Source of the DNA: JBCDJG01 sp038748065
Lineage (GTDB): Bacteria; Pseudomonadota; Gammaproteobacteria; Pseudomonadales; Halieaceae
Direction of reading: 5' to 3'
NCBI GenBank assembly: GCA_038748065.1
Contig: JBCDJG010000077.1
Coordinates: forward strand, 1-17,735
Length of the DNA: 17,735 nucleotides
Part shown: positions 8,204-15,410 of the stretch, in pieces
How positions within the stretch are numbered: position 1 is the first letter of the stretch
How the letters are laid out: every line of letters begins with the position of its first letter
Translations under genes and position numbers: made by a program
Notes under the pieces: model-generated
Databases searched by the model: none
What the model was told of the DNA's origin: nothing
The model's input: only the letters and a program-made list of their open reading frames with translations

Positions 8204-8258
8204 CCCTATGCATTGTCACCATCCAGCCTGGGGCGCGCAACTGCCTTATACTGCACCT
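8204..8258. promoter_or_regulatory. Divergent intergenic region with overlapping -10-like boxes
   Basis: This 55-base gap must carry, or lie beside, the promoters of both the GCS2 ligase (minus) and the alpha/beta hydrolase (plus). TATACT at 8247-8252 on the plus strand is a good -10 box six bases before the hydrolase ATG, and the opposite strand reads TATAAG over nearly the same bases. No matching -35 boxes are seen. The hydrolase has no Shine-Dalgarno sequence, so if TATACT is used its mRNA would be leaderless. Confidence 0.3.
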
Positions 8259-9125
8259 ATGACTCAACCTGTTGAAACCAATATCGCGATCGGCGCCGAC
8301 GAGTTCGCCGTTTACCACTGGCGTGGCACAGGCAGCCCAATACTGCTGCTGCATGCCACAGGCTTTCACAGTCGCTGCTGGGATGAGGTAGTCAGGCGTC
8401 TCCCTGACAGGGACATCTACGCGGCCGACTTGCGCTTTCACGGCGGCAGTACGCGCAGCGGCAAGGTCGACTGGGTCGGCATGGGCCAGGACGTCAGCGC
8501 TCTGATCACCCGCCTGGACTTGACTGACGTACTGCTCGTTGGCCACTCCATCGGCGGCCATCTTGCGACTCGCGCCGCTGCCACTCAGCCCGAGCGTATC
8601 CGCCAGCTATTGCTCATCGACCCCGTTATTATGCCGCCTGACATTTACGCGTCGCTGGGTGCTACGCTCGCCGATAGTGCAGCGCAAGATCACCCCGTCA
8701 GTCGGCGCAAAAACCGTTGGCGGGACGCGCAGGAGATGTACCAGCGTTTTCACGATCGGGCACCCTTCTCAACCTGGGATAAAGCCGTTTTGCGAGACTA
8801 CTGTGACTACGCGCTGCAGCCTGCAGACGAAGCGGGTTGGCTGCAGCTGGCCTGCGACCCGCTCAATGAAGCATCTGTTTATATCGCCTCATCCCGTGCC
8901 GGCGACATCTTCCAGCTGTTACCCCAGGTGAGTTGCCCTGTCACGCTGCTACGTGCCGCGGCCGGTGAGCCTATGGATCTCGCGGCATCGCCTACCTGGG
9001 CGGGTCTCGCCTCGGCCCTACCCGACTGTCGGGAACACTACCTGCCCGACATGAACCACTTCATCCCCATGTGTGACCCGGGCCTGGTTGCCCGGCACAT
9101 CTGCGAGATGATTGGCTCTGGCTGA
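8259..9125 (+). CDS. Alpha/beta hydrolase
   Basis: This is the only plus-strand gene. From the ATG at 8259 it encodes 288 residues, the usual size for a single-domain alpha/beta hydrolase. The nucleophile elbow is GHSIGG (residues 95-100, Ser97). An oxyanion-hole region follows strand beta3 at LLHATGFHS, and the catalytic His is H267 in DMNHFIP near the C-terminus. There is no signal peptide, so it is cytoplasmic. A longer in-frame start at 8208 would add a Cys/His-containing stretch foreign to the family and would nearly abut the divergent ligase start, so I reject it. No ribosome site precedes the ATG. The hydrolysed bond (ester, thioester or other) is unknown. It does not look like S-formylglutathione hydrolase, which belongs to the esterase D group. 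It is divergent from the ligase/hydrolase pair and convergent with the dioxygenase-like gene. Confidence 0.88.
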   Translation: MTQPVETNIAIGADEFAVYHWRGTGSPILLLHATGFHSRCWDEVVRRLPDRDIYAADLRFHGGSTRSGKVDWVGMGQDVSALITRLDLTDVLLVGHSIGGHLATRAAATQPERIRQLLLIDPVIMPPDIYASLGATLADSAAQDHPVSRRKNRWRDAQEMYQRFHDRAPFSTWDKAVLRDYCDYALQPADEAGWLQLACDPLNEASVYIASSRAGDIFQLLPQVSCPVTLLRAAAGEPMDLAASPTWAGLASALPDCREHYLPDMNHFIPMCDPGLVARHICEMIGSG

Positions 9126-9134
9126 GTGAAGTAC

Positions 9135-9151
9135 CTGGGCCGTACGCCCGG
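9135..9151. other. Short hairpin between convergent genes
   Basis: A six-pair stem (one G-T wobble) with the loop CGTAC lies between the stops at 9125 and 9171. On the plus strand it is followed by AATAAAA rather than a T-run, so it is not a standard intrinsic terminator. It may still stabilise or end the transcripts. Confidence 0.3.
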
Positions 9152-9170
9152 AATAAAATCGAGCCGCAAA

Positions 9171-10337
9171 TCAGGCAAAGGTCTTCAGATTGCGGACCTG
9201 GCCCTGCTCATCGCCGAGCAGCGCGTCGTTATAGTGGCGCTCGCCCCGATGGTTCTCAAAGTCCGGATGGTAGGATAGCAGCACGCTTTGCCGGTAATCC
9301 TGCTGCCCCGCTTCCGGCGGTGGCGCGGCATGCATCACGTCGCCGATATGCAAGGTCACATCCCCTGCCCTCGCTGGTACGGTTACGGCGCAGGCATAGT
9401 CCACGTCACGCGCATCGGCAAAGCCCAGCGCATAATCCTGCGAGCCAGGCAGAAACTGTAAGGGGCCCTGCGCCTCCGTCGCATCATGCAGGTAAATGCT
9501 AAGCACGTAGCAGGGGCACATATTGGCATGGCCACCCATTCCACAGTCCCGGTGCCAGGGCAGGTCGCTGAGCCCCTCGGCCACCCCTGGCTGTTTGAAT
9601 ACGACGGTAACGCCATCCTGTTCCTCGGCGGCCGGGTGCCGCATACCGTCGGGCAACAGCGCCGCGAGTTGGGCAATGCGCGGGTCATCATAAAGGCCTC
9701 TGAAGGCGCGCTGTTCCCCCGCATTCAGACAGCGACTGAGCACCGCATGGCCGTCCTGGTCTTTACCCCACCAGGAGCGCTGATCGCCCTGCCGCGCTTG
9801 CACCGCAAGATCACGTGCCGCCGAGCGAAATTCTGTTAACTCTGCCACCGAAAACACAGACTTGACCAGCAAATAGCCGGCTGCATCCAGGAACTCGCGC
9901 ATGGCCGCTGCGTCGTTATCCAGCGTAAAGCTCAGCAGCGGGTCAAGCGCCCCACCTCGTCGATCGACCAGCTGATGCGCCTGCGGATCGTACAGCGGGC
10001 GTCCGGTATAAAGTGCGCGAAGAATAGGGTCCCAGCGCACAAAATCCATCACGTTCCCGCTGTGATCAAGCAGGCGATCTCCATACAGGATTCCCGGAAC
10101 CGTCTCGACATCACCGACCAGGCCAGACCAGTCATCCTCGCTGAGTGTAACGCTGATATCGGCCTCAGCCTGCCCGGGGCGAATCTCGAACCCGGTGCTC
10201 GACAGGACATAGGTTACGCTGTCATCGCCCACGCGGATTGTGAGCGACGGCAGCGAGAGGCCACGCAACAGAGCATCACGACCCGAAGCCAGCGCCGCCG
10301 GCAGCGTTTCCGCATGAAAGTGCCCGAACGCGATCAT
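9171..10337 (-). CDS. Phytanoyl-CoA dioxygenase-like protein with SCP2-like N-terminal domain
   Basis: From the ATG at 10337 the protein has 388 residues. The C-terminal part (from about residue 138) is a PhyH-type Fe(II)/2-oxoglutarate oxygenase: H262 and D264 in PWHRDCGMGG and H336 in GDVMHAAPP form the 2-His-1-carboxylate iron site, and R349 is a plausible 2-oxoglutarate anchor. The N-terminal 120 residues (for example ADISVTLSEDDWSGLVGD, 59-76) look like a sterol-carrier-protein-2 fold, which in other proteins binds lipids or acyl-CoA; this assignment is by pattern only. The start lies 7 bases after the Nudix gene stop, and an in-frame extension inside that gene is rejected because it is not family-like. 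Likely substrates are hydrophobic acids or acyl-CoAs; none can be named. It ends the minus-strand run that begins with the formate dehydrogenase genes. Confidence 0.8.
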   Translation of the reverse strand: MIAFGHFHAETLPAALASGRDALLRGLSLPSLTIRVGDDSVTYVLSSTGFEIRPGQAEADISVTLSEDDWSGLVGDVETVPGILYGDRLLDHSGNVMDFVRWDPILRALYTGRPLYDPQAHQLVDRRGGALDPLLSFTLDNDAAAMREFLDAAGYLLVKSVFSVAELTEFRSAARDLAVQARQGDQRSWWGKDQDGHAVLSRCLNAGEQRAFRGLYDDPRIAQLAALLPDGMRHPAAEEQDGVTVVFKQPGVAEGLSDLPWHRDCGMGGHANMCPCYVLSIYLHDATEAQGPLQFLPGSQDYALGFADARDVDYACAVTVPARAGDVTLHIGDVMHAAPPPEAGQQDYRQSVLLSYHPDFENHRGERHYNDALLGDEQGQVRNLKTFA

Positions 10338-10344
10338 GCCACCA

Positions 10345-11082
10345 CTATACCGTGTCCACGACGATCTTGCCGCGTCTGGCGTAGACAAAGGGGCCGGGCT
10401 CCGCAAAGTCGACCCTGCTGTCAAGCCGGCGGCGCACTTCGGCCAGCATGTAGCGCGTAATGTGGGCCAGCTCCAAAGCATCAGCTTGATCCAGGTTGAA
10501 CCAGCTGAGCTTTATCAATTCGCCCGAGCCCTTGGGCTTGTCCGGCAAACGCCCCGTGACCAGGTCGGCCTCTGCCATGAAAAAGCGTGCATCAAAACGA
10601 CGATTGCGATGCGGCGGGGTAATTGCCCGGCCGATATAGTGCAGCGTGTCAAGCCGGGGCGTGTAACCGCCGCTCAGGAACTCGCGCCAAACGGGAGACC
10701 GCGTCCTGGGTGCGGAGGCATGCGGCTCTCCCAGCAATAGACTGGTCTCCTCCCAGGTCTCACGGATGGCTGCCATGGCCAGGCCTCTGGCCCGGCGTTG
10801 ACTGCAGTGAGCGGTCAGCCTGGCGCGGACTGCCGGGTGCAGATCACCGGACGGCTTTACCCAATCGTCACCGGGGTCAACTCGCCCGCCGGGAAACACA
10901 AACATGTTCGGCATGAAGATGTGGCCAGCGGCGCGCTGGCCCATCAAAACTCGCGGTTGCGTGCCGTCGCGACGCACAATGATCAGCGTGGCGGCATCTC
11001 TTGGGCGCACGGCACGTCCACCGGCCGGGTACTCCGGGTCGCCCAGGGTCTCCGGAACAAGATTCAGGATTGGCTTAGACAA
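10345..11082 (-). CDS. Nudix hydrolase, NUDT19/NUDT8-like
   Basis: The 245-residue protein has the Nudix elements FPGGRVDPG (63-71) and AIRETWEET (105-113) with metal-binding R107, E108, E111 and E112, but about 30 residues (71-100) are inserted between the two halves of the box. The usual Gly after the EE pair is replaced by Ser. Such an insertion is typical of peroxisomal NUDT19 and bacterial relatives, several of which cleave CoA or acyl-CoA diphosphates. That would fit a CoA-related neighbour (the PhyH-like protein), but the substrate remains inferred. The predicted start is TTG at 11082, 12 bases after the lipoprotein stop and in the same frame; I see no good ribosome site, so the start is uncertain. 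It ends 7 bases before the dioxygenase-like gene, so the two are probably expressed together. Confidence 0.82.
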   Translation of the reverse strand: MSKPILNLVPETLGDPEYPAGGRAVRPRDAATLIIVRRDGTQPRVLMGQRAAGHIFMPNMFVFPGGRVDPGDDWVKPSGDLHPAVRARLTAHCSQRRARGLAMAAIRETWEETSLLLGEPHASAPRTRSPVWREFLSGGYTPRLDTLHYIGRAITPPHRNRRFDARFFMAEADLVTGRLPDKPKGSGELIKLSWFNLDQADALELAHITRYMLAEVRRRLDSRVDFAEPGPFVYARRGKIVVDTV

Positions 11083-11094
11083 GAATGCGTGCTG

Positions 11095-11499
11095 TCAGGG
11101 CTTTTCCAGGACTTTCAGGTCGCTGGTATCAACTCCCTTCACGGCGTCCCTGGCAGCTTTGTCGATATCGCTGCCGCTGTGCTTACCCGCTTCATAACCT
11201 GAATAGCCTGCGGCGGCCGCATTGCCTACCGCCTCGGCTTGCGCCTGCAGCTTCTTCCCCTCGGCCTCACCGGCTAACCATCCCGCTTTATAGTCGGCAT
11301 CACCTTCAAAGCGGTCCTGATCACGAATGTAGCTCTCGTAGGGGTTGCCCGCTTCCTTTAAGCCACTGTGGCGGCCGTCGTGAAAACCCATCACATAGGC
11401 ATCGCTTTTACCCGCATCGCGCATTGCGCTGTCTGTGGTTCCGCAGCCTGAAAGAACCATCGCTGATAGGAGTATCATCGAATAGCAAAGCCTGAGCAT
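11095..11499 (-). CDS. Small lipoprotein with three GφxxGxxxG repeats
   Basis: The 134-residue protein starts with a short signal peptide ending in a lipobox, VLSGC, so Cys19 is the lipidated residue; the next residue is Gly, so outer-membrane sorting is allowed. The mature part has three aligned nine-residue motifs: GFHDGRHSG (38-46), GWLAGEAEG (73-81) and GYEAGKHSG (101-109), each with an aromatic residue after the first Gly. The pattern is reminiscent of DUF2799-type lipoproteins, but I do not recognise the family with certainty. A strong GAGGAG lies 9 bases before the ATG. It follows fdsD by 22 bases and precedes the Nudix gene by 12. A membrane lipoprotein is not a known part of the soluble formate dehydrogenase, so its place here is unexplained. 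Confidence 0.8.
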   Translation of the reverse strand: MLRLCYSMILLSAMVLSGCGTTDSAMRDAGKSDAYVMGFHDGRHSGLKEAGNPYESYIRDQDRFEGDADYKAGWLAGEAEGKKLQAQAEAVGNAAAAGYSGYEAGKHSGSDIDKAARDAVKGVDTSDLKVLEKP

Positions 11500-11508
11500 G
11501 GCGTTTTT

Positions 11509-11514
11509 CTCCTC
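11509..11514 (-). promoter_or_regulatory. Strong ribosome binding site of the lipoprotein gene
   Basis: GAGGAG on the minus strand lies 9 bases before the ATG at 11499. It is among the best matches to the Shine-Dalgarno consensus in the window and suggests independent, efficient translation. Confidence 0.6.
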
Positions 11515-11521
11515 GGACTAA

Positions 11522-11746
11522 CTATGCACCTGCGGGGTCTAACTCTAGCATACGCATCACAGCGGGATGGCAGCCCTCCCCCCCGGCCTTGCCATGCTGT
11601 ACTAACTGTTCGCGCATCGCGGTCGTCCAGAAGCGCTGGATATGATCATGCAGCTTCGCCGCAAGCAATTCGACATCATCCTGTGGCGCAACGTTGAGTG
11701 CGATCTGATTCGCCATCTTGACCAGGTGCTGAACTTCAGTCGCCAT
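11522..11746 (-). CDS. fdsD: NAD-dependent formate dehydrogenase delta subunit
   Basis: This 74-residue protein matches the FdsD family: an N-terminal HLVKMANQIALN helix, a middle segment LHDHIQRFW, MREQL, and a glycine-rich HGKAGGEGCHPAVM end. FdsD is a small protein found with FdsA; in Rhodobacter and Cupriavidus it is needed for, or stays with, the active complex. It contains no cofactor site. It starts one base after the fdhD stop, with GGA about 7 bases upstream, which places it in the standard fdsGBACD order. Its short length makes it easy to miss, but both position and motifs are characteristic. Confidence 0.9.
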   Translation of the reverse strand: MATEVQHLVKMANQIALNVAPQDDVELLAAKLHDHIQRFWTTAMREQLVQHGKAGGEGCHPAVMRMLELDPAGA

Positions 11747-11747
11747 A

Positions 11748-12560
11748 TCAGTCCAACTTCCCTAAGCGCTCAGGGTGGGTGTACACCAGCTGGCGGCCAT
11801 CGCGCACCATGCCAAGCAGCGTCAGCCTGCTGGCCTCGGCCTGCTCGATGGCAAGCGACGTGGCTGCAGACACTGCCGCCAGGATGGGAATATTGGCGCT
11901 GGCAGCCTTGGCGACCATCTCATAGCTGGCGCGACTGCTGACCAGCAGGAAGCCCGTGGGAGGTATCCCGCTTCGATGCATGGCGCCCAGCACTTTATCC
12001 AGAGCGTTATGCCGCCCGACATCTTCGCGCAGCAGCCAAATATCGCCATCGGCGTTGCAAAAGGCAACGCCGTGTACCGCGCCGGTGGCGCTGCGCAAGG
12101 GCTGCGCTGCCTGCATGGCGCCAAGCGCGGCCTGGATCGCGGCTGCGTCAACTGTGAGCACCGTTGTAACCTTGCGCGGTTCGGGCACTGCCTGTTCCAG
12201 GGACTCAGCGCCACACAGGCCACAGCCCGTGCGCCCAGTCAGGTTACGCCGTTTCGCCTTCAGTGCAGCGAAGGGGGCTGACGCGATCTCCAATTGCACC
12301 TCGATGCCGTGCTCCCCGGGGACGATATCAAGGCCCAGCAACTGTTCGGGCCTTTCCAGAATTCCCTCCGATAGACTGAAGCCCAGGGCAAAGTCTTCGA
12401 GATCAGACGGGGTTGCCATCATGACCACGTGGGACACACCGTTGTAGACCAGCGCGACGGGGACTTCAGCCACTACCGTATCGACCGCCTCATGCAACTC
12501 ACCGCTCTGCCACGCCCGGCGGCTGATTGCCCGGGTCACATCCTGCTCAGAGCGGGTCAT
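11748..12560 (-). CDS. fdhD: Formate dehydrogenase accessory sulfurtransferase FdhD
   Basis: FdhD (called FdsC in this operon type) transfers sulfur from a cysteine desulfurase to the bis-MGD cofactor, making the sulfido ligand essential for formate oxidation. The 270-residue protein has the family length. The active-site loop is CGLCG (C113 and C116), preceded by NLTGRTG; DLEDFALGF (53-61) is another conserved segment. The ATG at 12560 overlaps the fdsA stop by 4 bases, so enzyme and maturation factor are coupled in translation. It is cytoplasmic. FdhD may also serve the second molybdoenzyme encoded at 2695-4734, since no other fdhD is visible in the window. Confidence 0.95.
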   Translation of the reverse strand: MTRSEQDVTRAISRRAWQSGELHEAVDTVVAEVPVALVYNGVSHVVMMATPSDLEDFALGFSLSEGILERPEQLLGLDIVPGEHGIEVQLEIASAPFAALKAKRRNLTGRTGCGLCGAESLEQAVPEPRKVTTVLTVDAAAIQAALGAMQAAQPLRSATGAVHGVAFCNADGDIWLLREDVGRHNALDKVLGAMHRSGIPPTGFLLVSSRASYEMVAKAASANIPILAAVSAATSLAIEQAEASRLTLLGMVRDGRQLVYTHPERLGKLD

Positions 12561-15406
12561 GGCTGCTCTGCCTCCGCCAGGAATTGCTGCTGCTTCTTAT
12601 CGAAGTCGGAGAAACGCTGCTGCCATTGTGACGGCTCCGTCACTTTCGTGACCTGCACCGCCGTGACTTTGTATTCCGGACAATTCGTCGCCCAATCGGA
12701 GTTGTCCGTAGTTACCACATTGGCGCCGGATACGGGATGATGGAAGGTTGTATAAACCACTCCGGCCTTGACCCGTTCGGTCAGTTCGGCGCGCAATACC
12801 GTCGTGCCTGCCCGGCTTTGGATGCCGACCCAGTCATCCTGCTTGATACCGCGATCCTCCGCATCGAAGGGATGAATTTCCAGGCGATCTTCATCGTGCC
12901 AACGGCTGTTGTCGGTACGGCGCGTCTGGGCGCCCACGTTGTATTGGCTGAGAATACGCCCGGTGGTCAACAGGAGCGGGAAGCGGCGATTGGCGCGCTC
13001 CTCGGTGGGCACAAACTCGGTCAGCGCAAAGTAGCCTTCACCGCGCACAAACTCATCTACGTGCATAATCGGTGTGCCATCAGGCGCCTGGTCATTGCAG
13101 GGCCACTGAATAGAACCCTCCTCATCCAGACGAGCATAACTGACCCCGTGGAAGGTCGGCGTCAAGCGCGCGATTTCGTCCATGATCTCAGCGGGATGGC
13201 TGTAGTCCATCTGGCAGCCCAGGGCGTTGGCAAAGGCCATGGTCGCCTCCCAGTCGGCTTTGCCTGACAGAGGCGGCATCACTTTCCGCACTGGCGATAT
13301 GCGCCGCTCCGCGTTGGTGAAGGTGCCATCTTTTTCAAGGAAGGACGCTCCAGGCAGGAACACGTGCGCATACTTGGCCGTTTCGTTGAGGAAGATATCC
13401 TGGACCACAAGACAGTCGAGGCTGCTCAGTGCCTGCTGAATATGTTGGGTGTTGGGGTCAGACTGGGCAACATCTTCGCCCTGGCAGTACAGGCCGCGAA
13501 AATTGCCATCAACCGCGGCGTCAAACATGTTCGGTATGCGCATGCCGGGTTCCGGGTCAATGTCCACGCCCCAGTCTGATTCAAAACTCGCGCGCGCCAC
13601 CGCATTGCACAGATGGCGATAGCCGGGAAGCTCGTGGGGGAACGAACCCATATCACAGGAGCCCTGCACATTGTTCTGTCCACGCAAGGGGTTCACGCCA
13701 ACGCCTTCGCGGCCGAGATTGCCGGTTAGCATGGCGAGGTTGGCAATCGCCATCACTGCGGTAGAGCCCTGACTGTGTTCGGTCACGCCAAGGCCATAAT
13801 AGAAGGCGCCATTGGACGCCGCTGCATAAAGCCGTGCCGCCGCACGCAGATCGTCGGCCGGCACGCCGGTCACGCTGGCGGTCTGCTCGGGTGAATGCCG
13901 CGGCTCGGAAATGAACCGGCACCAGTCGCTGAACGCCAGCTCCTCGCAGCGTCGCGCAACGAACTCACTGTCATGCAGCTCTTCTGTCAGGATGACGTGT
14001 GCCATCGCATTCAGAATGGCGACGTTGGTGCCCGGACTGACCGGCAGATGATAGTCGGCACGCACGTGGGGCGAGTCCACAAGATCAGTCTCGCGCGGGT
14101 CAATGACGATCAGCTGTGCACCCTCGCGCAGGCGCTTCTTCAGCCGCGAGCCAAACACCGGATGCGCCTCCGTCGGATTGGCGCCCATCACCACGATGAC
14201 GTCGGCCTGCGCAACCGACGCGAAGGTTTGTGTGCCCGCGGATTCACCCAGTGTCGTTTTCAGGCCATAGCCCGTCGGCGAGTGACAGACCCGCGCGCAG
14301 GTATCAATGTTGTTGTTGCCAAAACCCGCGCGCACCAGCTTTTGCACCAACCAGACCTCCTCGTTGGTGCAACGGCTGGAAGAGATTGCACCAATGCTGT
14401 GGCGCCCATGTTCAGCCTGAATTGCCTTGAAACGCGACGCAGCAAAACTAATCGCCTCCTCCCACTCGACCACGCGCCATGGCTCGTCAATACTGTCGCG
14501 AATCATGGGCGTGGTGATACGGTCTTTGTGGGTCGCGTAGCCGAAGGCGAAGCGCCCCTTGACGCAGGCATGACCCTCATTAGCTTTGCCATCTTTATGG
14601 GGTGTCATGCGCACGACTTCATTGCCCTTAAGGTCCGCGCGGAAGGCGCAGCCGACGCCGCAATAGGCACAGGTTGTCACCACGCTGTGCTCCGGAATCC
14701 CGCGGGCAATGATGCTGTTTTCGGTGAGCGTCGCCGTTGGGCAGGCATTCACGCAGGCACCGCAGGACACGCACTCCGAATCCATGAAGTTCTCGCCGGG
14801 GCCAGTACTGACCTTTGAATCGAAACCGCGGCCTTCGATCGTGAGCGCAAAGGTGCCCTGCTGCTCCTCACAGGCACGCACGCATCGCGAGCACACAATG
14901 CACTTCGAGGGATCGAAGGTGAAATAGGGGTTGGACTCGTCTTTCTCCGCCTCCAGGTGATTGGCACCGTCAAAGCCGTAGCGCACGGCGCGCAGGCCCA
15001 ACTCCCCGGCCGTGTCCTGCAGCTCACAGTCGCCGTTGGTCGGGCAGGTGAGGCAGTCCAGCGGGTGGTCGGAGATGTAGAGCTCCATGACATTGCGTCG
15101 CAGTTTCGCCAGGTGATCCGTCTGCGTGCGCACCGCCATACCCTCTTCCACCGGCGTGGTGCAGGATGCCGGATAACCTCGACGCCCCTCAATCTCTACA
15201 AGGCATACGCGGCAGGAGCCAAAGGCATCCAGTGAGTCCGTCGCGCACAGCTTGGGGACTTTGATATTGGCCTCGGCCGCGGCGCGCATCACTGACGTGC
15301 CTTCGGGCACCGTAATCGCAATGCCATCAATATGCAGGCTGACGTCCTTCCCCGCACTCGCCGCCGGGGTACCGTAGTCTTTGTCAGGTTCGTAATACTG
15401 CAGCAT
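12557..15406 (-). CDS. fdsA: NAD-dependent formate dehydrogenase alpha (catalytic molybdenum) subunit
   Basis: FdsA oxidises formate to CO2 at a bis-MGD molybdenum centre and passes electrons through Fe-S clusters to FdsB. The 949-residue chain has all expected parts: an N-terminal [2Fe-2S] ferredoxin domain (C54, C65, C68, C82); a NuoG-like His/Cys cluster (H114, C118, C121, C127); two ferredoxin [4Fe-4S] sites (C169/172/175/179 and C212/215/218/222); the [4Fe-4S] of the catalytic domain (C246, C249, C253, C281); and the Mo ligand C374 followed by H375 in CARVCHSPT. The C-terminal molydop-binding domain begins near residue 830. The ligand is cysteine, so no selenocysteine is needed. There is no Tat signal, so the enzyme is cytoplasmic. 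GAGGA lies 7 bases before the ATG, and the gene begins 4 bases after fdsB. Confidence 0.97.
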   Translation of the reverse strand: MLQYYEPDKDYGTPAASAGKDVSLHIDGIAITVPEGTSVMRAAAEANIKVPKLCATDSLDAFGSCRVCLVEIEGRRGYPASCTTPVEEGMAVRTQTDHLAKLRRNVMELYISDHPLDCLTCPTNGDCELQDTAGELGLRAVRYGFDGANHLEAEKDESNPYFTFDPSKCIVCSRCVRACEEQQGTFALTIEGRGFDSKVSTGPGENFMDSECVSCGACVNACPTATLTENSIIARGIPEHSVVTTCAYCGVGCAFRADLKGNEVVRMTPHKDGKANEGHACVKGRFAFGYATHKDRITTPMIRDSIDEPWRVVEWEEAISFAASRFKAIQAEHGRHSIGAISSSRCTNEEVWLVQKLVRAGFGNNNIDTCARVCHSPTGYGLKTTLGESAGTQTFASVAQADVIVVMGANPTEAHPVFGSRLKKRLREGAQLIVIDPRETDLVDSPHVRADYHLPVSPGTNVAILNAMAHVILTEELHDSEFVARRCEELAFSDWCRFISEPRHSPEQTASVTGVPADDLRAAARLYAAASNGAFYYGLGVTEHSQGSTAVMAIANLAMLTGNLGREGVGVNPLRGQNNVQGSCDMGSFPHELPGYRHLCNAVARASFESDWGVDIDPEPGMRIPNMFDAAVDGNFRGLYCQGEDVAQSDPNTQHIQQALSSLDCLVVQDIFLNETAKYAHVFLPGASFLEKDGTFTNAERRISPVRKVMPPLSGKADWEATMAFANALGCQMDYSHPAEIMDEIARLTPTFHGVSYARLDEEGSIQWPCNDQAPDGTPIMHVDEFVRGEGYFALTEFVPTEERANRRFPLLLTTGRILSQYNVGAQTRRTDNSRWHDEDRLEIHPFDAEDRGIKQDDWVGIQSRAGTTVLRAELTERVKAGVVYTTFHHPVSGANVVTTDNSDWATNCPEYKVTAVQVTKVTEPSQWQQRFSDFDKKQQQFLAEAEQP

Positions 15407-15410
15407 CAGC

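Noticed and set aside
7520..8275. Plus-strand open frame of 251 codons overlapping the ligase gene and the hydrolase start
   Set aside because: It is antisense to the conserved GCS2 ligase and runs out of frame through the hydrolase start, with no family features.
8259..9125. S-formylglutathione hydrolase filling the gap after FrmA
   Set aside because: The sequence is a plain alpha/beta hydrolase with GHSIGG and lacks the esterase-D-type features I would expect. It is also on the other strand, away from frmA.
9135..9151. Intrinsic terminator between the convergent genes
   Set aside because: The stem is only six pairs and no T-run follows on either strand.
13895..14818. Plus-strand open frame of 307 codons inside fdsA
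   Set aside because: The opposite strand encodes the Fe-S and molybdenum part of FdsA with every cysteine in place. The plus frame has no motif and is a shadow.
12557..15406. Selenocysteine in the formate dehydrogenases
   Set aside because: Both catalytic subunits have an ordinary cysteine codon at the Mo ligand position and no in-frame TGA.
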